Shown here piece by piece: positions 45,389-55,462 of a stretch of 64,000 bases of DNA. This DNA is from Symbiodinium natans. Taxonomy: Eukaryota > Sar > Dinophyceae > Suessiales > Symbiodiniaceae. The notes under the pieces are model-generated. The model was not told the origin of the DNA. It saw nothing but the letters and a program-made list of their open reading frames with translations, and ran no database searches. The DNA lies in assembly GCA_905221605.1 (NCBI GenBank), contig CAJNDS010001269.1:691501-755500 (forward strand). The letters run 5' to 3'. The translations under genes and the position numbers were made by a program. Positions within the stretch are counted from its first letter, which is position 1. Every line of letters begins with the position of its first letter.

Positions 45389-45787
45389 GTCTCGGACGAG
45401 GCAGTGCCACCCTCTGCCGCAGATGCGTACTCGCCCCGGTCACTTTTTTCTTTGCTTCGAGATTCTTCAGGTGCATTGGGGGGGCATCATGGGCTCCCCA
45501 AAAAAAGCCTGTGTATACTTCTAAGACACCTCAATGCATCTCTAAAACCACATTTGGGATCACCGTGGCCTCAGGGAGAAGTCCGAGGAGGAGCTCGGGG
45601 CTTGAAAATCCTTCCGGCAGAGAACCGAATGGTATCGCCTGAAAACTGGAGTACCACTGAGTTGTGGATCCCCAGGTCTGAGATGACAACTGGAGCGGAC
45701 ATGGACAAAGCGCTCGACGAGACCTTGCTGCAGGCCATCTGCAACAGCAGCTTTGTGTCGCGCTCGATACATCCCTGCATGGCTTAA
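45389..45787 (+). CDS. Candidate gene end, unknown
   Basis: After TTAGCAG at 45388 the frame reads VSDEAVPPSAADAYSPRSLF then SLLRDSS. The same frame stays open through 45787 and finishes NWSTTELWIPRSEMTTGADM, then DKALDETLLQAICNSSFVSR, ending in TAA. The middle (45475-45560) is less protein-like and includes a G-run/A-run, so it may be an intron. No domain recognised. Confidence 0.4.
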   Translation, partial: VSDEAVPPSAADAYSPRSLFSLLRDSSGALGGHHGLPKKSLCILLRHLNASLKPHLGSPWPQGEVRGGARGLKILPAENRMVSPENWSTTELWIPRSEMTTGADMDKALDETLLQAICNSSFVSRSIHPCMA

Positions 45788-46109
45788 GTTAAGCCTTGCT
45801 GCAAGGGTAAAGTTGAGGGCTTAGGATCGAGTGTGCATTCGCATTCGCCGAGTTCCGCAGTGAGAGTTGGTGTTCATTGCGGTCGCGTGCGGCTAGGCCA
45901 TCAAGACTCGCATCAAGGATCGGGACTTGCACTTGCCTTGATGTCTAAAGAACGCCGTGCAGCAACACGCTTTGCTTTCTTAAATCTCAAGGGGTTATGA
46001 TGCGCAGTTGGGTAGAATCGTGCCAGTTGCTCAGCAAAGTTAAGGCCGATGGCCGGCAACGTTGTCTACACGCAGCACATGCGACCGTGCAGGAGTTTTT
46101 TTCTATCAA

Positions 46110-46204
46110 AGGCTCTTGCATCTAAGTGACATGGCATTCAAATGCATTCTGCAAAGGAGGGCTGGATCGAGCATAGATGTCAAGGCCGAGTTCGAAAGAA
46201 CGGG
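46110..46204 (+). CDS. Candidate exon, unknown
   Basis: Reads LSDMAFKCILQRRAGSSIDV then KAEFERTG and ends before a canonical GTAAGT donor at 46205. The ATG at 46130 could be a start. A downstream open frame at 46510-46731 (ECYRTPETKCLMARLSLQIM and onward) may be a later exon. Competing frames there are of similar quality. Function unknown. Confidence 0.38.
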
Positions 46205-47129
46205 TAAGTCATATTCCCGGAACATCGATGACTTCGCTGACTTTTGTAATTCAGGTTTCGCCTTCTCTGCCATCTGCCAGGTCAGCTCCTTCAAAAAGCT
46301 CGGTGCATTTCTTGCGCATGCCGAGGACTTGTGGATGTTGTCCATACACCATACGCCTGCACAGCGAGCATGAAGAGTGTTGAGGCTTTGCTCAAAAGTC
46401 AGTTCATGTTCTTTTCTGACAGATCTTGGGACCTTGCATTTTTCGCATGACCTCTTGGGCTTGTAAGGCGGAGGTTACCCCAGTTAGGTGGCCCTATATC
46501 AATCTTCAGAGTCCGTATCGGGCCTTCATGACACCTGTGGAATGCTACCGGACTCCAGAGACAAAGTGTTTGATGGCACGTCTGAGTCTGCAGATCATGA
46601 GATCGCCAGATCCGACCAACCAAGGGCCACGTGCCCTGAGCAGTCTCGCACGCGGCTTCTGCACACTAGCACTGGAGGCCTGTACCTCACAGTGGCGGAA
46701 GTTTGCTCAGGGCTTTAGAGCGAACATCTAGACGCTGCAAGAAACCGGTCCGCCGCTCGTGCTGGAGGGGTGTTAGTAGCCAATTTCATGAACTTCCATT
46801 CGAAAGTCGAGATGCCACATGTCCTGGCGTGGAGTTTTCATAACAGAGAGATCAGGAAAAGGACTTCATTATAAGAGCGATGTCTCATTGTCCACGCTGG
46901 TATGATCACTGAGTGATTCCGCTGCTGAAGCGCCATTCAACGAACAAAAACTGTTACAGATTTTCTTCGGTACAAGTTGCTCATGGATTCACTCCACTTT
47001 GGAATGACGGGAGACAGCGGCTATGACCGTCCAAGCACTACCAATGGAAACAGTTGAGCCCCGAAGGTCACCTCGGTTTGTTCGGTTTGTGTCTTTCGTA
47101 CAAACATGTTGCTGCGCACACACCTGCGC

Positions 47130-47191
47130 TCCCTCTCTCTCTCTCTCCCGCTCTCGCTCTCGCTCTCGCTCTATCTCTCTCCCTCTCTTGC
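47130..47191. repeat. (CT)n / (CTCG)n polypyrimidine microsatellite
   Basis: Long pyrimidine tract that also serves as the polypyrimidine tract of the acceptor CAAG at 47194. Confidence 0.9.
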
Positions 47192-47194
47192 AAG

Positions 47195-47826
47195 CCGTAC
47201 TGCCATACTCCCTGTTGAGCCGCCCAGGAGCTGGGGTGGATTGCCTTAAAGAAGTCGTCGGATCCTGTGATGACGAGGACGCTATGGACAAAACAGAATG
47301 GAGTGAACCATATGGCACCGGGCTATGTCTCTGAAAGCAGTCAGTTTCTCTCAGCAGACATTCGACGTCTCTTGAATCAACGGGATCGGTGAAGGATCTT
47401 TCGTGACCATCCCGACGTCCGGGAATGGAAACCGTGGCCAAAGCATGCTGGGGCTCGAGACACCAAAGCCTGCACCGGCATTGAACCCAGCAAAAAACAT
47501 GGGCGATGCGCAAGAGGTCACAGCAGAAGCTGACGAGGCGCCCGCCGAAGCTGCAGGCAGACGAGACTCTTGCGGAAGGGAGGCTTGGTAGAGCTTGCCT
47601 GTTGGCCAGGAAAGGATGCAACTTGCCCATCTGCAGCTATACAGGCAGTGCGGCATTCGGAAAAGGTTCGGGTCTTGGGTCGTGCCTCTTGCCTCAGATT
47701 GAAATCGTCTGGAAGATGATCAAGATGAAGCCCATAATTGAGGCCCGGGAAATGTTTCGTTTCACATGGAAGTTTCGTCCGCGCAGAATTGCCGTGCAGT
47801 TGTTAGGACTGCAAGGAGGCTCTTAG
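47195..47826 (+). CDS. Unknown protein, three candidate exons
   Basis: 47195 to about 47333, after the long pyrimidine tract, reads RPGAGVDCLKEVVGSCDDED then AMDKTEWSEPYGTG. 47403-47560 reads GNGNRGQSMLGLETPKPAPA then LNPAKNMGDAQEVTAEADEA and ends before GC. The last exon, 47698-47826, after CTTGCCTCAG, reads IEIVWKMIKMKPIIEAREMF then RFTWKFRPRRIAVQLL, ending in TAG. The C-terminal part is strongly basic and amphipathic; the middle is Ala/Glu/Pro-rich and likely disordered. All three are good coding candidates, but their junctions were not fully verified and no family is recognised. Confidence 0.48.
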
Positions 47827-47838
47827 CTTCCCGAGCCA

Positions 47839-47999
47839 TAGTCACTATTGAACTACGAGGTGCTGAAGACAGAGATGCCTTCCGACGAGTGCTGGACGCG
47901 TGAGGAGTGTCCCAAGCTTATGTCCGAAGCGGAGACGAGTCGTGCTCGCACTGCTTACAGTATCATTTCTGCACTGATCTGCCTCGGCCTACATGGTAT
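47839..47999 (+). CDS. Short candidate exon or microprotein with C-terminal hydrophobic helix
   Basis: After CCATAG at 47838 the frame reads LLNYEVLKTEMPSDECWTRE then ECPKLMSEAETSRARTAYSI and ISALICLGLHGMHAG, then TGA. An in-frame ATG at 47871 would give a 42-codon product. The last 18 residues could span a membrane. It begins only about 12 bases after the preceding stop, so it may be a separate small gene or a frame-shifted continuation. Unknown. Confidence 0.36.
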
Positions 48000-48015
48000 G
48001 CATGCTGGCTGAGGT

Positions 48016-48577
48016 TTGCAAGCAGTGAAGTCGTATGCAGACGCTCGTGAGCTGTGGTGCGCACATGCTGTTCTTGCTTCGGATGCTGGTTCGGATGAAG
48101 CGTCTGCAAGCATCTGCAATGTCCAGGTTGAAAAACAATCGCAAGCGCATTGGCCCAGATGGGTTGTTGCTGGCTGCCATGCAGCACACGCAGTCAGAGG
48201 ACACGCATGGGCCTCTACCAAACGAGTGTTGGCAGGGGAATGCCCAGAGTCCGCCTCGGCCAGAGAATCGTGCATTCGTTATGCGAGAAGTGAAGGAAGC
48301 CTGTGGAAAGCCTTCTACAGGTTCTGCAAGTGCCCACAGTTGACGGGTACTCGTGCCACTTGCGTGTGGAAGACTGGCCGAGGAGGTTTGCATGACGCGC
48401 ATCGCCAAAACAACAACACTCCAAACGCAGGCCTTTGATTTAGAGAGGCCTTCCCACGACTTAGAGACAACTTGGCCCATGTGTCAAGTTCAAGGAGCCA
48501 CCTTCAAGCCTGTCACTGGATGCCCTGGCCGACAATCTCCTGAGGAACCGGCAGCTGGGAACCCATGTTGTGAGTAA
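48016..48577 (+). CDS. Candidate exons, unknown
   Basis: A 140-codon + frame at 48016-48438 contains VLASDAGSDEASASICNVQ followed by a possible donor; a competing frame reads RLKNNRKRIGPDGLLLAAMQ. 48489-48569 reads EPPSSLSLDALADNLLRNRQ then LGTHV and ends before GTGAGT, which is the best exon here. No family recognised. Confidence 0.32.
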
Positions 48578-48954
48578 ATATTCTGACATATTGTGACCAT
48601 GAAGCTCCAGAGAACGGTCTTGACATTTCAGCATGCGGGAGGCAGTTGGAGTTTAGGTTGAGATTGTTGACACCGGTCCGCCCTCTGCAGGACGCTTCCG
48701 CTGTGCCACCGCGTGACTGCTCCGCCAGCTTCCCAAAATGCTACAAAGTACTATATTCGGCTTTACAACGGATATAGGAGGATGTTTTTGTACGGCAAAA
48801 CGTAACAGTGTTAAATACTACTATATAGCATGTTGCGAGTACTGCAGCGCCATGCGCAAATCTATGTGCTTCAGGCAGGGCGGGGCAGCTGGAGGCGTCA
48901 AGACGAGCGTGCGGCCTGGCAAGCCACCCTCCGTTCAGGCACGCAGCCACATGT

Positions 48955-49125
48955 AGTACTCATACTGTAGAACACCACATAATACTGTAGAATACTGTAG
49001 AGAACTAAATAGAACTATATCATACTGCAAAAATACTACAGAATACTGCATAATGCTATGCAATACTACACAATATCATACAATACTGTATCATACTATG
49101 TATTACCACATGCTACTATACAATC
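48955..49125. repeat. AT-rich degenerate repeat (AATACTGTAG-like)
   Basis: About 14 imperfect units of AATACTRYAG / CATACTGCA type. A diffuse related patch lies at 48737-48840. Confidence 0.75.
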
Positions 49126-49850
49126 ATTGCCAAGTGAGGGACCTTCCTTCGTAGCATTCACGGGCTCACCACGGGATTTCAATAGATATAAAGCACATCA
49201 AGATACCTCTGCTCTGTTAGGTGCGAACCGACACCCGCCGGGGGCACAACGTCACTTTGGTCCATGGGTTGGAGGCATCGCAATGTTGTTCAAGATGCAC
49301 ATTCGAGTGCTACAGAGATGTGCTTGTCCAAGCCTGCCGATTTCGGCTCGTTTAATAGCTTAACTGATGGGCTGCATTCAGTTTGCAGGCTCCTGCATTT
49401 TGCAAGCCGAGTTTGTAGAAGCTCCTGTGCTCACACCATCTGCGTCAGAGTTGCAGCGCCATGGACGTGCGAGATGAAGCCCCGCCACAACGGTGCGGGT
49501 TCCCGTGTTCTGGTTAAGCCAAGCATGCCGCGTGGATGTGGTACTGTATCACTGCCTCTTGCCTGCTGCTTTCGTCAATCTGACCCGCGCTGCTGAGAAG
49601 GCAGCGGACAAGTATGGCCGACTTGCGCGAGTCGCTCGCAGCTGTCGGGTGGCGTCCTGAATTCTCGAGGGTTGTCCTGTTGCCTCTTTGCTGAAAATGA
49701 GCAAGGTGCCCCGATGAGGGCATGAGAGGCACCTATGCAGACAAGCTGAAGCTCAAGGCGGGACTGCAATGACGGACCCAAGACCGACTTCATGTTGTGT
49801 GCTACAGGTTTTGTATGCGCAGCTCTTGTCTTTGGTGGGGCTTTCTTGGA
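49126..49850. other. No supported gene
   Basis: Open frames exist (for example 49264-49596) but their composition is unconvincing and no paired splice sites were seen. Confidence 0.35.
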
Positions 49851-49932
49851 AACTTGGCCCCACTTGGCCCCACTTGGCCCCACTTGGCCCCACTTGGCTC
49901 CACTTGGCTCCACTTGGCTCCACTTGGCTCCA
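49851..49932. repeat. 10-bp tandem repeat CACTTGGCCC / CACTTGGCTC
   Basis: Eight units: first four end in CCC, last four in CTC, showing two homogenised halves. Repeat length 10 makes it open in all frames over 30 bp. Confidence 0.93.
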
Positions 49933-50537
49933 CTCTCACGCTGAGTTGGAGGCCACCTGCCACCTTCTGCGAACTTTGTCCATTTCGTTTTGAAATTGTT
50001 TCCAAGTACGTTTGCTCCACTCACTCTCTCACCTTAGTTTCTTCCTCGCGCAGTTCCCGAGCTTCGGTTTGAGCTTGCCAAGCTTTGTTCAAGGCGGCAA
50101 CAGACTTGGAGATACTTCGAGATGTTTCCTCAGCTCTTGTCAGTCCGGGCCCAGAGGCAGGTTCAACAGACTTTGCCGTGTGACAATGCGCCTGGGCGAT
50201 GAGCAGGCAATGCACGCCGCAGCAATCGTGGGCCCCTGAGTTGGACTCCAGCGGCATCCAGAGTGGCATCCAGTGTGGGCTTCCCAGGTCCGGTCCATCT
50301 CGATTAATCCACAAGCGGCAGCATCTGTCTGCAAATATGTTGGGACCCTCAGAGTAGGTCGATTCCCATCTTCACCTCAGAAGTATCTGAGTTTCTGCAC
50401 TTGCAGTGCAGGTCCTGCCCGCATTGTGTGGTGCCCTGCACCGCCAGAAGGACGTGGGCAGATGGCAGCAGCTAGCCATACGTGCAAGCGGCCTGCAAAG
50501 TGTGTCGCAAAGCGTTGCAAGTAGAAGTAGGGAAGTC

Positions 50538-50595
50538 CTGAACCCGAAGCCCTTAACCGCCTTAACCCTAAGCCCTGAAAAAACACCCTAAACTG
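50538..50595 (-). repeat. Degenerate telomere-like tract
   Basis: CCCGAAG, CCCTTAA, CCCTAAG and CCCTAAA units loosely tandem. Confidence 0.7.
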
Positions 50596-50765
50596 AAAGG
50601 ACCCAAAAAGTGCTGTGTGATTTTGCCCAAACGTCAGTGAGGACCTGTGGATGCTGGCCTGGGCTCTGGCGGCCTTGATCCGCCTGGTGCCGGGACCCAG
50701 TTTCAGAGCACCGACATTTGGGGTTTGTACGGCTTGCAGGGTTTGTCGGGTTTTGTGCGGTTCAA

Positions 50766-50857
50766 GGGTTTTTATAGGGTTTTATAGGGTTTTATAGGGT
50801 TTATAAGGCTTGTAGGGCTTCTAGGGCTTATAGGGTTAAGGAGGTTTACAGGGTTTA
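50766..50857 (+). repeat. TTTTATAGGG tandem array
   Basis: Four near-perfect 10-bp TTTTATAGGG units, decaying into TTGTAGGGC and TTACAGGG. It looks like a telomere-unit derivative with an inserted TAT. Confidence 0.82.
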
Positions 50858-51499
50858 AGAGTTTAGCATGTTGCCCAAGTCATGCAAGTGTTGCAGAGGC
50901 TCAGCACCAGGAGACCCATCGTCTCCTCCAGCGAGGGGGAGCGGCACCTTGGCTTTCCACCGACTGCCTCCATGTTGCAGGAAGTCTCATGCAAACTGCG
51001 TGGCTTTAGGGAGAGAGTTGCGCGTTCGGTCCATGTCAGTAAGTCGATGTAGAAGGTAGCGACGCTGGCGCTGTTTACGAAGCCATCCTGGAGATCGAGA
51101 GCTGGGCAGGTTGGAGTTGCCTCATGTTTCGTTGCGCTGCGTTGCGTCAGACCTGTGAGGTGCGGCTCGACCTGATTGCATCAATAGGCCCGGAAGTGGC
51201 TGCGTCAGGCACTTCGAGGTTTCGCGTGGCAAGCAAGAAGTAGCGTATGGAGGCCTGGCATTCCTCAGCACTGCCGGCAAAGATACCGTTGCATCTGTGC
51301 CTTTGAGAGCAGTTCCTGAGCCTTTCGGCTGCAACTTGTGCAATGTGGTCGCGCATTCGGGCTTCGGTTATCCAGGGAGGCTCTGTATTGTAAGTTAACC
51401 GCACTAATGTTCTTAATGTTGTGTGCTCGCGAACAAAGAAGTGATGGAACGAACTAAGGAAAGTTGTGTGTGTGTGTGAGAAAAGCCGAAGAAATAGAC

Positions 51500-52000
51500 T
51501 CATGATGGGGGCTTTTCTCCCTTCCTATATTACATTGCGTTCTCTCCTTTATTCTCTCTTTATACTCGCTCCCTCACTTCGCTCGTCGCTTTTATCTTCT
51601 CAGCGGGGAAGTTATTAAAAGGCTTGGAGACAGTAATAATCCTAAAGTTCGACATGAACAAGGCTTTGAATCTACGGGCGCCATTAAGGGTTTTATTACA
51701 CGCCCGTTATATTAAGATAAAAAGTACATTGTAACAGTATATTTCTACATGACATTCTCTTTTCCATATTATTGTATGCATTCGCTTCGCTCGCAAGTAT
51801 AGATTGTTATGATTGTTGTTATTATTATTAGCGTGAGCCCCGTTTAAAAATAAGAATTAGGGGCCCTATCCCTCTTATTTTTCTTACAATCACTAGTTTT
51901 ACAGCCCGGTATTATAAGATCAACATCATTGCTTCACTCGTTTACTTACATCTTTTCCCCTTCACAACTGAGGAAGAAGAAAGGAGGAGAAAATGTGAGA
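51500..52000. other. AT-rich island of foreign composition
   Basis: A sharply AT-rich block with many TTATTA/TATATTA stretches, unlike everything around it. It contains two copies of CTTCGCTCG (51578-51586 and 51785-51793). It also contains a hairpin with 9-bp perfect arms, AAAAATAAG (51846-51854) and CTTATTTTT (51874-51882). No open reading frame of note. Composition and short GC-rich motifs in AT-rich DNA recall organelle intergenic sequence; that origin is inference. Confidence 0.6.
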
Positions 52001-52306
52001 ACGAAGTTAGCACACCTTTGTTACAATCTGGACTGGAATTCAGATCTGACTGTGAGGAAAGGCCAAGAACTGTGGTAACTAATTCATTGTGATCTCTCCA
52101 TCATTCGGAACCCCACTTCTTGGTCACTATGACCGGTTGATTTAGGGAAGCGCTGCAGATTCAGCACATATAAGTGAGACAGGCACAGTAAACCTAACTC
52201 CTAGCTTAACCCCGAGGAGGAAACTCTGAAAGGATCCTTCCATCCCTGTGGCGGAGCGAAAACCCAGCAGCTTAAGCAAACCTGCACTTTCAGCAGTGTC
52301 CGAGGC

Positions 52307-53160
52307 TAGTTCGGATGCTCGCAAGGCGCTTTGAAACCACAGCCGATCAGGTGCGAGTGCGAAAGTGCCAAAGTCGCAGTCCTCGCCTCACATTGTGGAC
52401 AGACTTCAGTCGTGTGCAGGCTGTGGAAGAAAAGACCTTCTGCGGCATGCCTGTCGACTACAGGCCTGCGATGCAATGTAAGCAGAATGTCCGCCCTCAG
52501 TGACCATCCAGGCCTCGTTTCGTTGCCCAGTCCTTGGTCGGACTTTGTGAGGCAGGGGTTCTGAGATGGTCTGATCTGAGACTCGCTAGGGCCTCCGTTA
52601 GGGCCAAAGCATGAGCCCCAGGCGTCAGCTGCCCATGCTGCCGTAGCATGGCAGACTGCGCTGCCATCACTCCTGCACGACATCTTGACCGGCAGACGAC
52701 TTACTTCAAGTGCAACAAACTGCCAATTTACGCCTTCCCCCCAAGTTGTTGGAGCTCATCGTGAGGCAAGTTGCCCAATGACACTGAAGTCAATCAGCCG
52801 TATGGCAGTCCGGATGTCGTGGAAATGGCGAGCAGGCACACGTGCTGGCATCATTGGGTGTTGTCCTTCCTGTTGCAGCACGAAGCACGAACATCACGAA
52901 AACAATCCATGAGGGTGCCAGCACACTTTCCGATTTTCAGATCCGCCATTCAGGTGTCGGATGGCGCTTCTTGCTCATGCCAAGCAGGGCGGTATGGCGA
53001 CAGCCGAGGCAGGTCCCTCCTTTTCATGTGTTGCGATGAGGTCCCAGGGAACATTCGAGGCCCTGGCAGCTTTGCGCTCTGCCCCTGCAGCCCCAAAAGG
53101 GACCTGGGCGCCCACCTCGGTTTTTTCAGAGAACCGAAGTCAGCAATTATGTAGATGAAG
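52307..53160 (+). CDS. Candidate gene, unknown
   Basis: An open frame from about 52310 reads FETTADQVRVRKCQSRSPRL then TLWTDFSRVQAVEEKTFCGM and meets a GTAAGC donor at 52479. Downstream, 52709-52788 reads LRLPPKLLELIVRQVAQ, helical. Around 52860-52940 the frame NITKTIHEGASTLSDFQ is open. Around 52990-53100, AMRSQGTFEALAALRSAPAA is open. These look like parts of one spliced gene, but junctions were not established. No domain recognised. Confidence 0.36.
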
Positions 53161-53306
53161 AGCGCATCTTCAAAGACCTCAGGAGAAGCGCGGCCAGCTG
53201 ACGGCTAGACCAAAGAGTCGCCTTTGAGAAAAAGGAGGAGCGCGAGAGGAACAGAAAGGCAAACAACAAGAGGGAAGTGAAAAAGGGAAGTGCTCTCGGG
53301 TTGTTC

Positions 53307-53329
53307 TCACTCTCTCTCTCTCTCGCTCC

Positions 53330-53365
<36 letters not shown>

Positions 53366-53366
53366 C
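53307..53366. repeat. (CT)n microsatellite
   Basis: Sixty bases of nearly pure CT on +. Confidence 0.92.
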
Positions 53367-53542
53367 TTGTTGTTCTACCCCGTATTCTTTGTGGCCCTTT
53401 CTGTTTTCATTGTGGTTTTACTGGTCCAGCTAGGGGGGGGGCCTCCTGAGTTAACTGTCATCATCCTAAGATCCACTTGCATCGCCAGGCTTATGGCGTC
53501 AACTTGGAGGCAAGTTGCACGGCTTGGATCTGCCTTGAATCA

Positions 53543-53643
53543 TGTGGGGTTTACGAAAATAGGGGACCCCTAATATACAAATAGTAGGATCCCCTTACTA
53601 CAAGGACCCGAAAACGGTACCCCTAATTTCGAACCCCCCCCCC
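53543..53643 (+). repeat. Dispersed repeat, copy 2
   Basis: Begins TGGGGTTTACGAAAAT and carries AGTAGGATCCCCTTA, CAAGGACCC and GGTACCCCTAATTTCG, colinear with 2185-2285. Confidence 0.75.
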
Positions 53644-53653
53644 AGGTAAGCAT

Positions 53654-54013
53654 GTGGAGTGGAGAATGTCACGACTGCTCGACGAGGCTTTTGCATCCGC
53701 GCTACAGAAGGCTTTGGCATCTGCGGCAGCTGTGGAAGAGGACTGCTCATGTTTGCATGAAAACGATAGGCCGTTGTCTTTGCTGAGTATGGGCAGAGGC
53801 ATCGCCCTCGCAAGCAGCATGTGTCATGGTCCAAGGCAAGTTGTGCCCTTCTCGCAGCGCATTTTCCAGTCTTCAGAGACCGTCCGAGAAGCACCCGAAA
53901 TGGCAGGCTTTTGGGATGCAGCTGTGATGGACTGGCTCGTGAAGGCTCTCGGAGCTGAGCGCTGTCATGAGTTTCAAGGATGTCAGATGGCAGATCCCCC
54001 GCCACTCACCTAG
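53654..54013 (+). CDS. Intronless candidate ORF, 119 codons, unknown
   Basis: ATG at 53654 opens MEWRMSRLLDEAFASALQKA, later RQVVPFSQRIFQSSETVREA and WDAAVMDWLVKALGAERCHE, ending in TAG. N-terminal third is a likely amphipathic helix. The protein-like composition is even along the frame and it needs no splicing. It is flanked on both sides by copies of the same dispersed repeat (53543-53643 and 54514-54579), so it may have been carried with that repeat. No domain recognised. Confidence 0.4.
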   Translation: MEWRMSRLLDEAFASALQKALASAAAVEEDCSCLHENDRPLSLLSMGRGIALASSMCHGPRQVVPFSQRIFQSSETVREAPEMAGFWDAAVMDWLVKALGAERCHEFQGCQMADPPPLT

Positions 54014-54143
54014 TCAGACCTAGTCCCTATGGTCATCTGCGAACTGGGGATCTCTGAGCCCTGTGTCATGTCAAAAGCTATACACCATGGTGGACAACTT
54101 GCTTCAACTGCATGGTGTAGTGATACCATGTACTTGAAGGCAT

Positions 54144-54187
54144 GCGCGCGTGCGCGCGCACGCGCGCGCGCGCGCGCGCGCGCGCGC
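54144..54187. repeat. (CG)n alternating purine-pyrimidine tract
   Basis: CGCGCGTGCGCGCGCACGCG followed by pure CG; a potential Z-DNA former. Confidence 0.92.
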
Positions 54188-54256
54188 AACCCACACAGCA
54201 TGAAGACAAAAGCCCACTATGCAGAATCCATCTCGCTCTACCTGTGATGCCTTGTG

Positions 54257-54420
54257 CAGGTTGGCATTCCAGGGGAGTGCATTGTACACCAGGCACCCTT
54301 GGGCCGATTGCCTCTCAAGACTTCCGCAGATCTCATATCACATTCTCGAAACTTCGACAGGCAAAGAAAGGCCAGCAGCAGAAGAAGGCCAAGCAGGCCT
54401 CCAACATCGTCAAGTCCTGA
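54257..54420 (+). CDS. Candidate last exon, unknown
   Basis: After TTGTGCAG at 54259 the frame VGIPGECIVHQAPLGRLPLK is open. In another frame FSKLRQAKKGQQQKKAKQAS then NIVKS ends in TGA at 54418-54420 and looks like a basic C-terminus. A short intron between the two frames would reconcile them but was not located. Confidence 0.32.
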
Positions 54421-54513
54421 GAGCTCCGACTGCGTCGCATGTGTTCGCCGACTTGAAAAGGGTCGATAGTAGCACTCCGAACAGCATTTCTAGAACCCCA
54501 CATCATCCCACAT

Positions 54514-54579
54514 CCTAGGATTCCAGGATTCCCTCATAATAAGGACCCAAAGAAGGTACCCCTCATTTCGGCAACCCCC
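54514..54579 (+). repeat. Dispersed repeat, copy 3 (partial)
   Basis: Carries AGGATT, CCCTCATAATAAGGACCC and GGTACCCCTCATTTCGG, matching the 3' half of copies 1 and 2. Confidence 0.65.
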
Positions 54580-55086
54580 AGTTGGCTTGGCAATCTTGAA
54601 TTGGAGTTCTGCGGCGTGTGGGTTCTGGCGTGTCTTGGCCCGAACAGGGTAGGATGGCTAAAGGCCTTGCAGTGTCTGTCGCGGCCCACATGCCGCGCCG
54701 ACGCAGGATCGGAGGCCAAGTGATGCTTCGGAAGTTGAAAACCACTCTTAAATTCTGCATTCCACAGCATATATGACATATGGTGTATGATACATGACAA
54801 TAGAACTATACATACTATGGTACAAGTACATATTCTACATCAGTTCTCGGGATCCGTCAGACTTTAGTTTTGGAGCCGCCAAAGCCCGAACAATCCTACG
54901 CCGAACCGATAGTCTTGCAACTTTTAGCACCTGCGTAGTCGGCTCCTTGTTCTGGGGCCAGTCTCTGAGGTCCTTTTGATACTACAGCGGCGGGTCGATG
55001 TTGGCCTAATGTTCCTGTTGCTGCAGGGTGCGCGATGCTTTCCTCCGCACTCGTGCTACAGTGCTAGTGAGCCGAATCTAGTAGAC

Positions 55087-55299
55087 CCCGCGTCCCCCGT
55101 CCCTCGTCCTCCCCGGATGTGCAGGCTATGCCCTTGCTTCTTGCCTCATCGCAGTCGGATGTTGTGCTCAGCAGCTGGCTTTCGGCAGGCCCAAGCCGGC
55201 CCGTACCCCCGTTGGAAGAATCAGCACTATCCCCGTTACAGCGTTTCCTGGGAGGCCATGGATTGCCAAGCAGACACAGGCCGGAAATGGAAATGTAAG
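55087..55299 (+). CDS. Candidate coding segment, unknown
   Basis: Open + frame reading VQAMPLLLASSQSDVVLSSW then LSAGPSRPVPPLEESALSPL, ending in TAA. Ser/Pro/Leu-rich. Competing frames exist. It may be an upstream exon of the membrane protein ending at 56044. Confidence 0.28.
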
Positions 55300-55462
55300 G
55301 CTTTCGGGCGTTGTGAAGAAGCCACATATGATGTCCAGGTAGCCCGGGCAGCATCCAGGACACCTGGAAACCAGCCGACCTCCGAGCCAGGCACGTGACA
55401 ACACGCCAGGTGTGCTCAGGTTCGCTGGGGTCCTGGCACTTGCTTGTCATCTTGCGCAGACA

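Larger units (their letters stand above)
50100..51480. other. No supported gene; two telomere-like tracts
   Basis: Contains degenerate telomere-like blocks at 50538-50595 and 50766-50857. A frame near 50868-51059 reads MLPKSCKCCRGSAPGDPSSP but is not convincing. Confidence 0.4.

Noticed and set aside
49851-49932. Regular short repeats suggestive of CRISPR
   Set aside because: Units are directly adjacent with no spacers and the genome is eukaryotic; this is a minisatellite.
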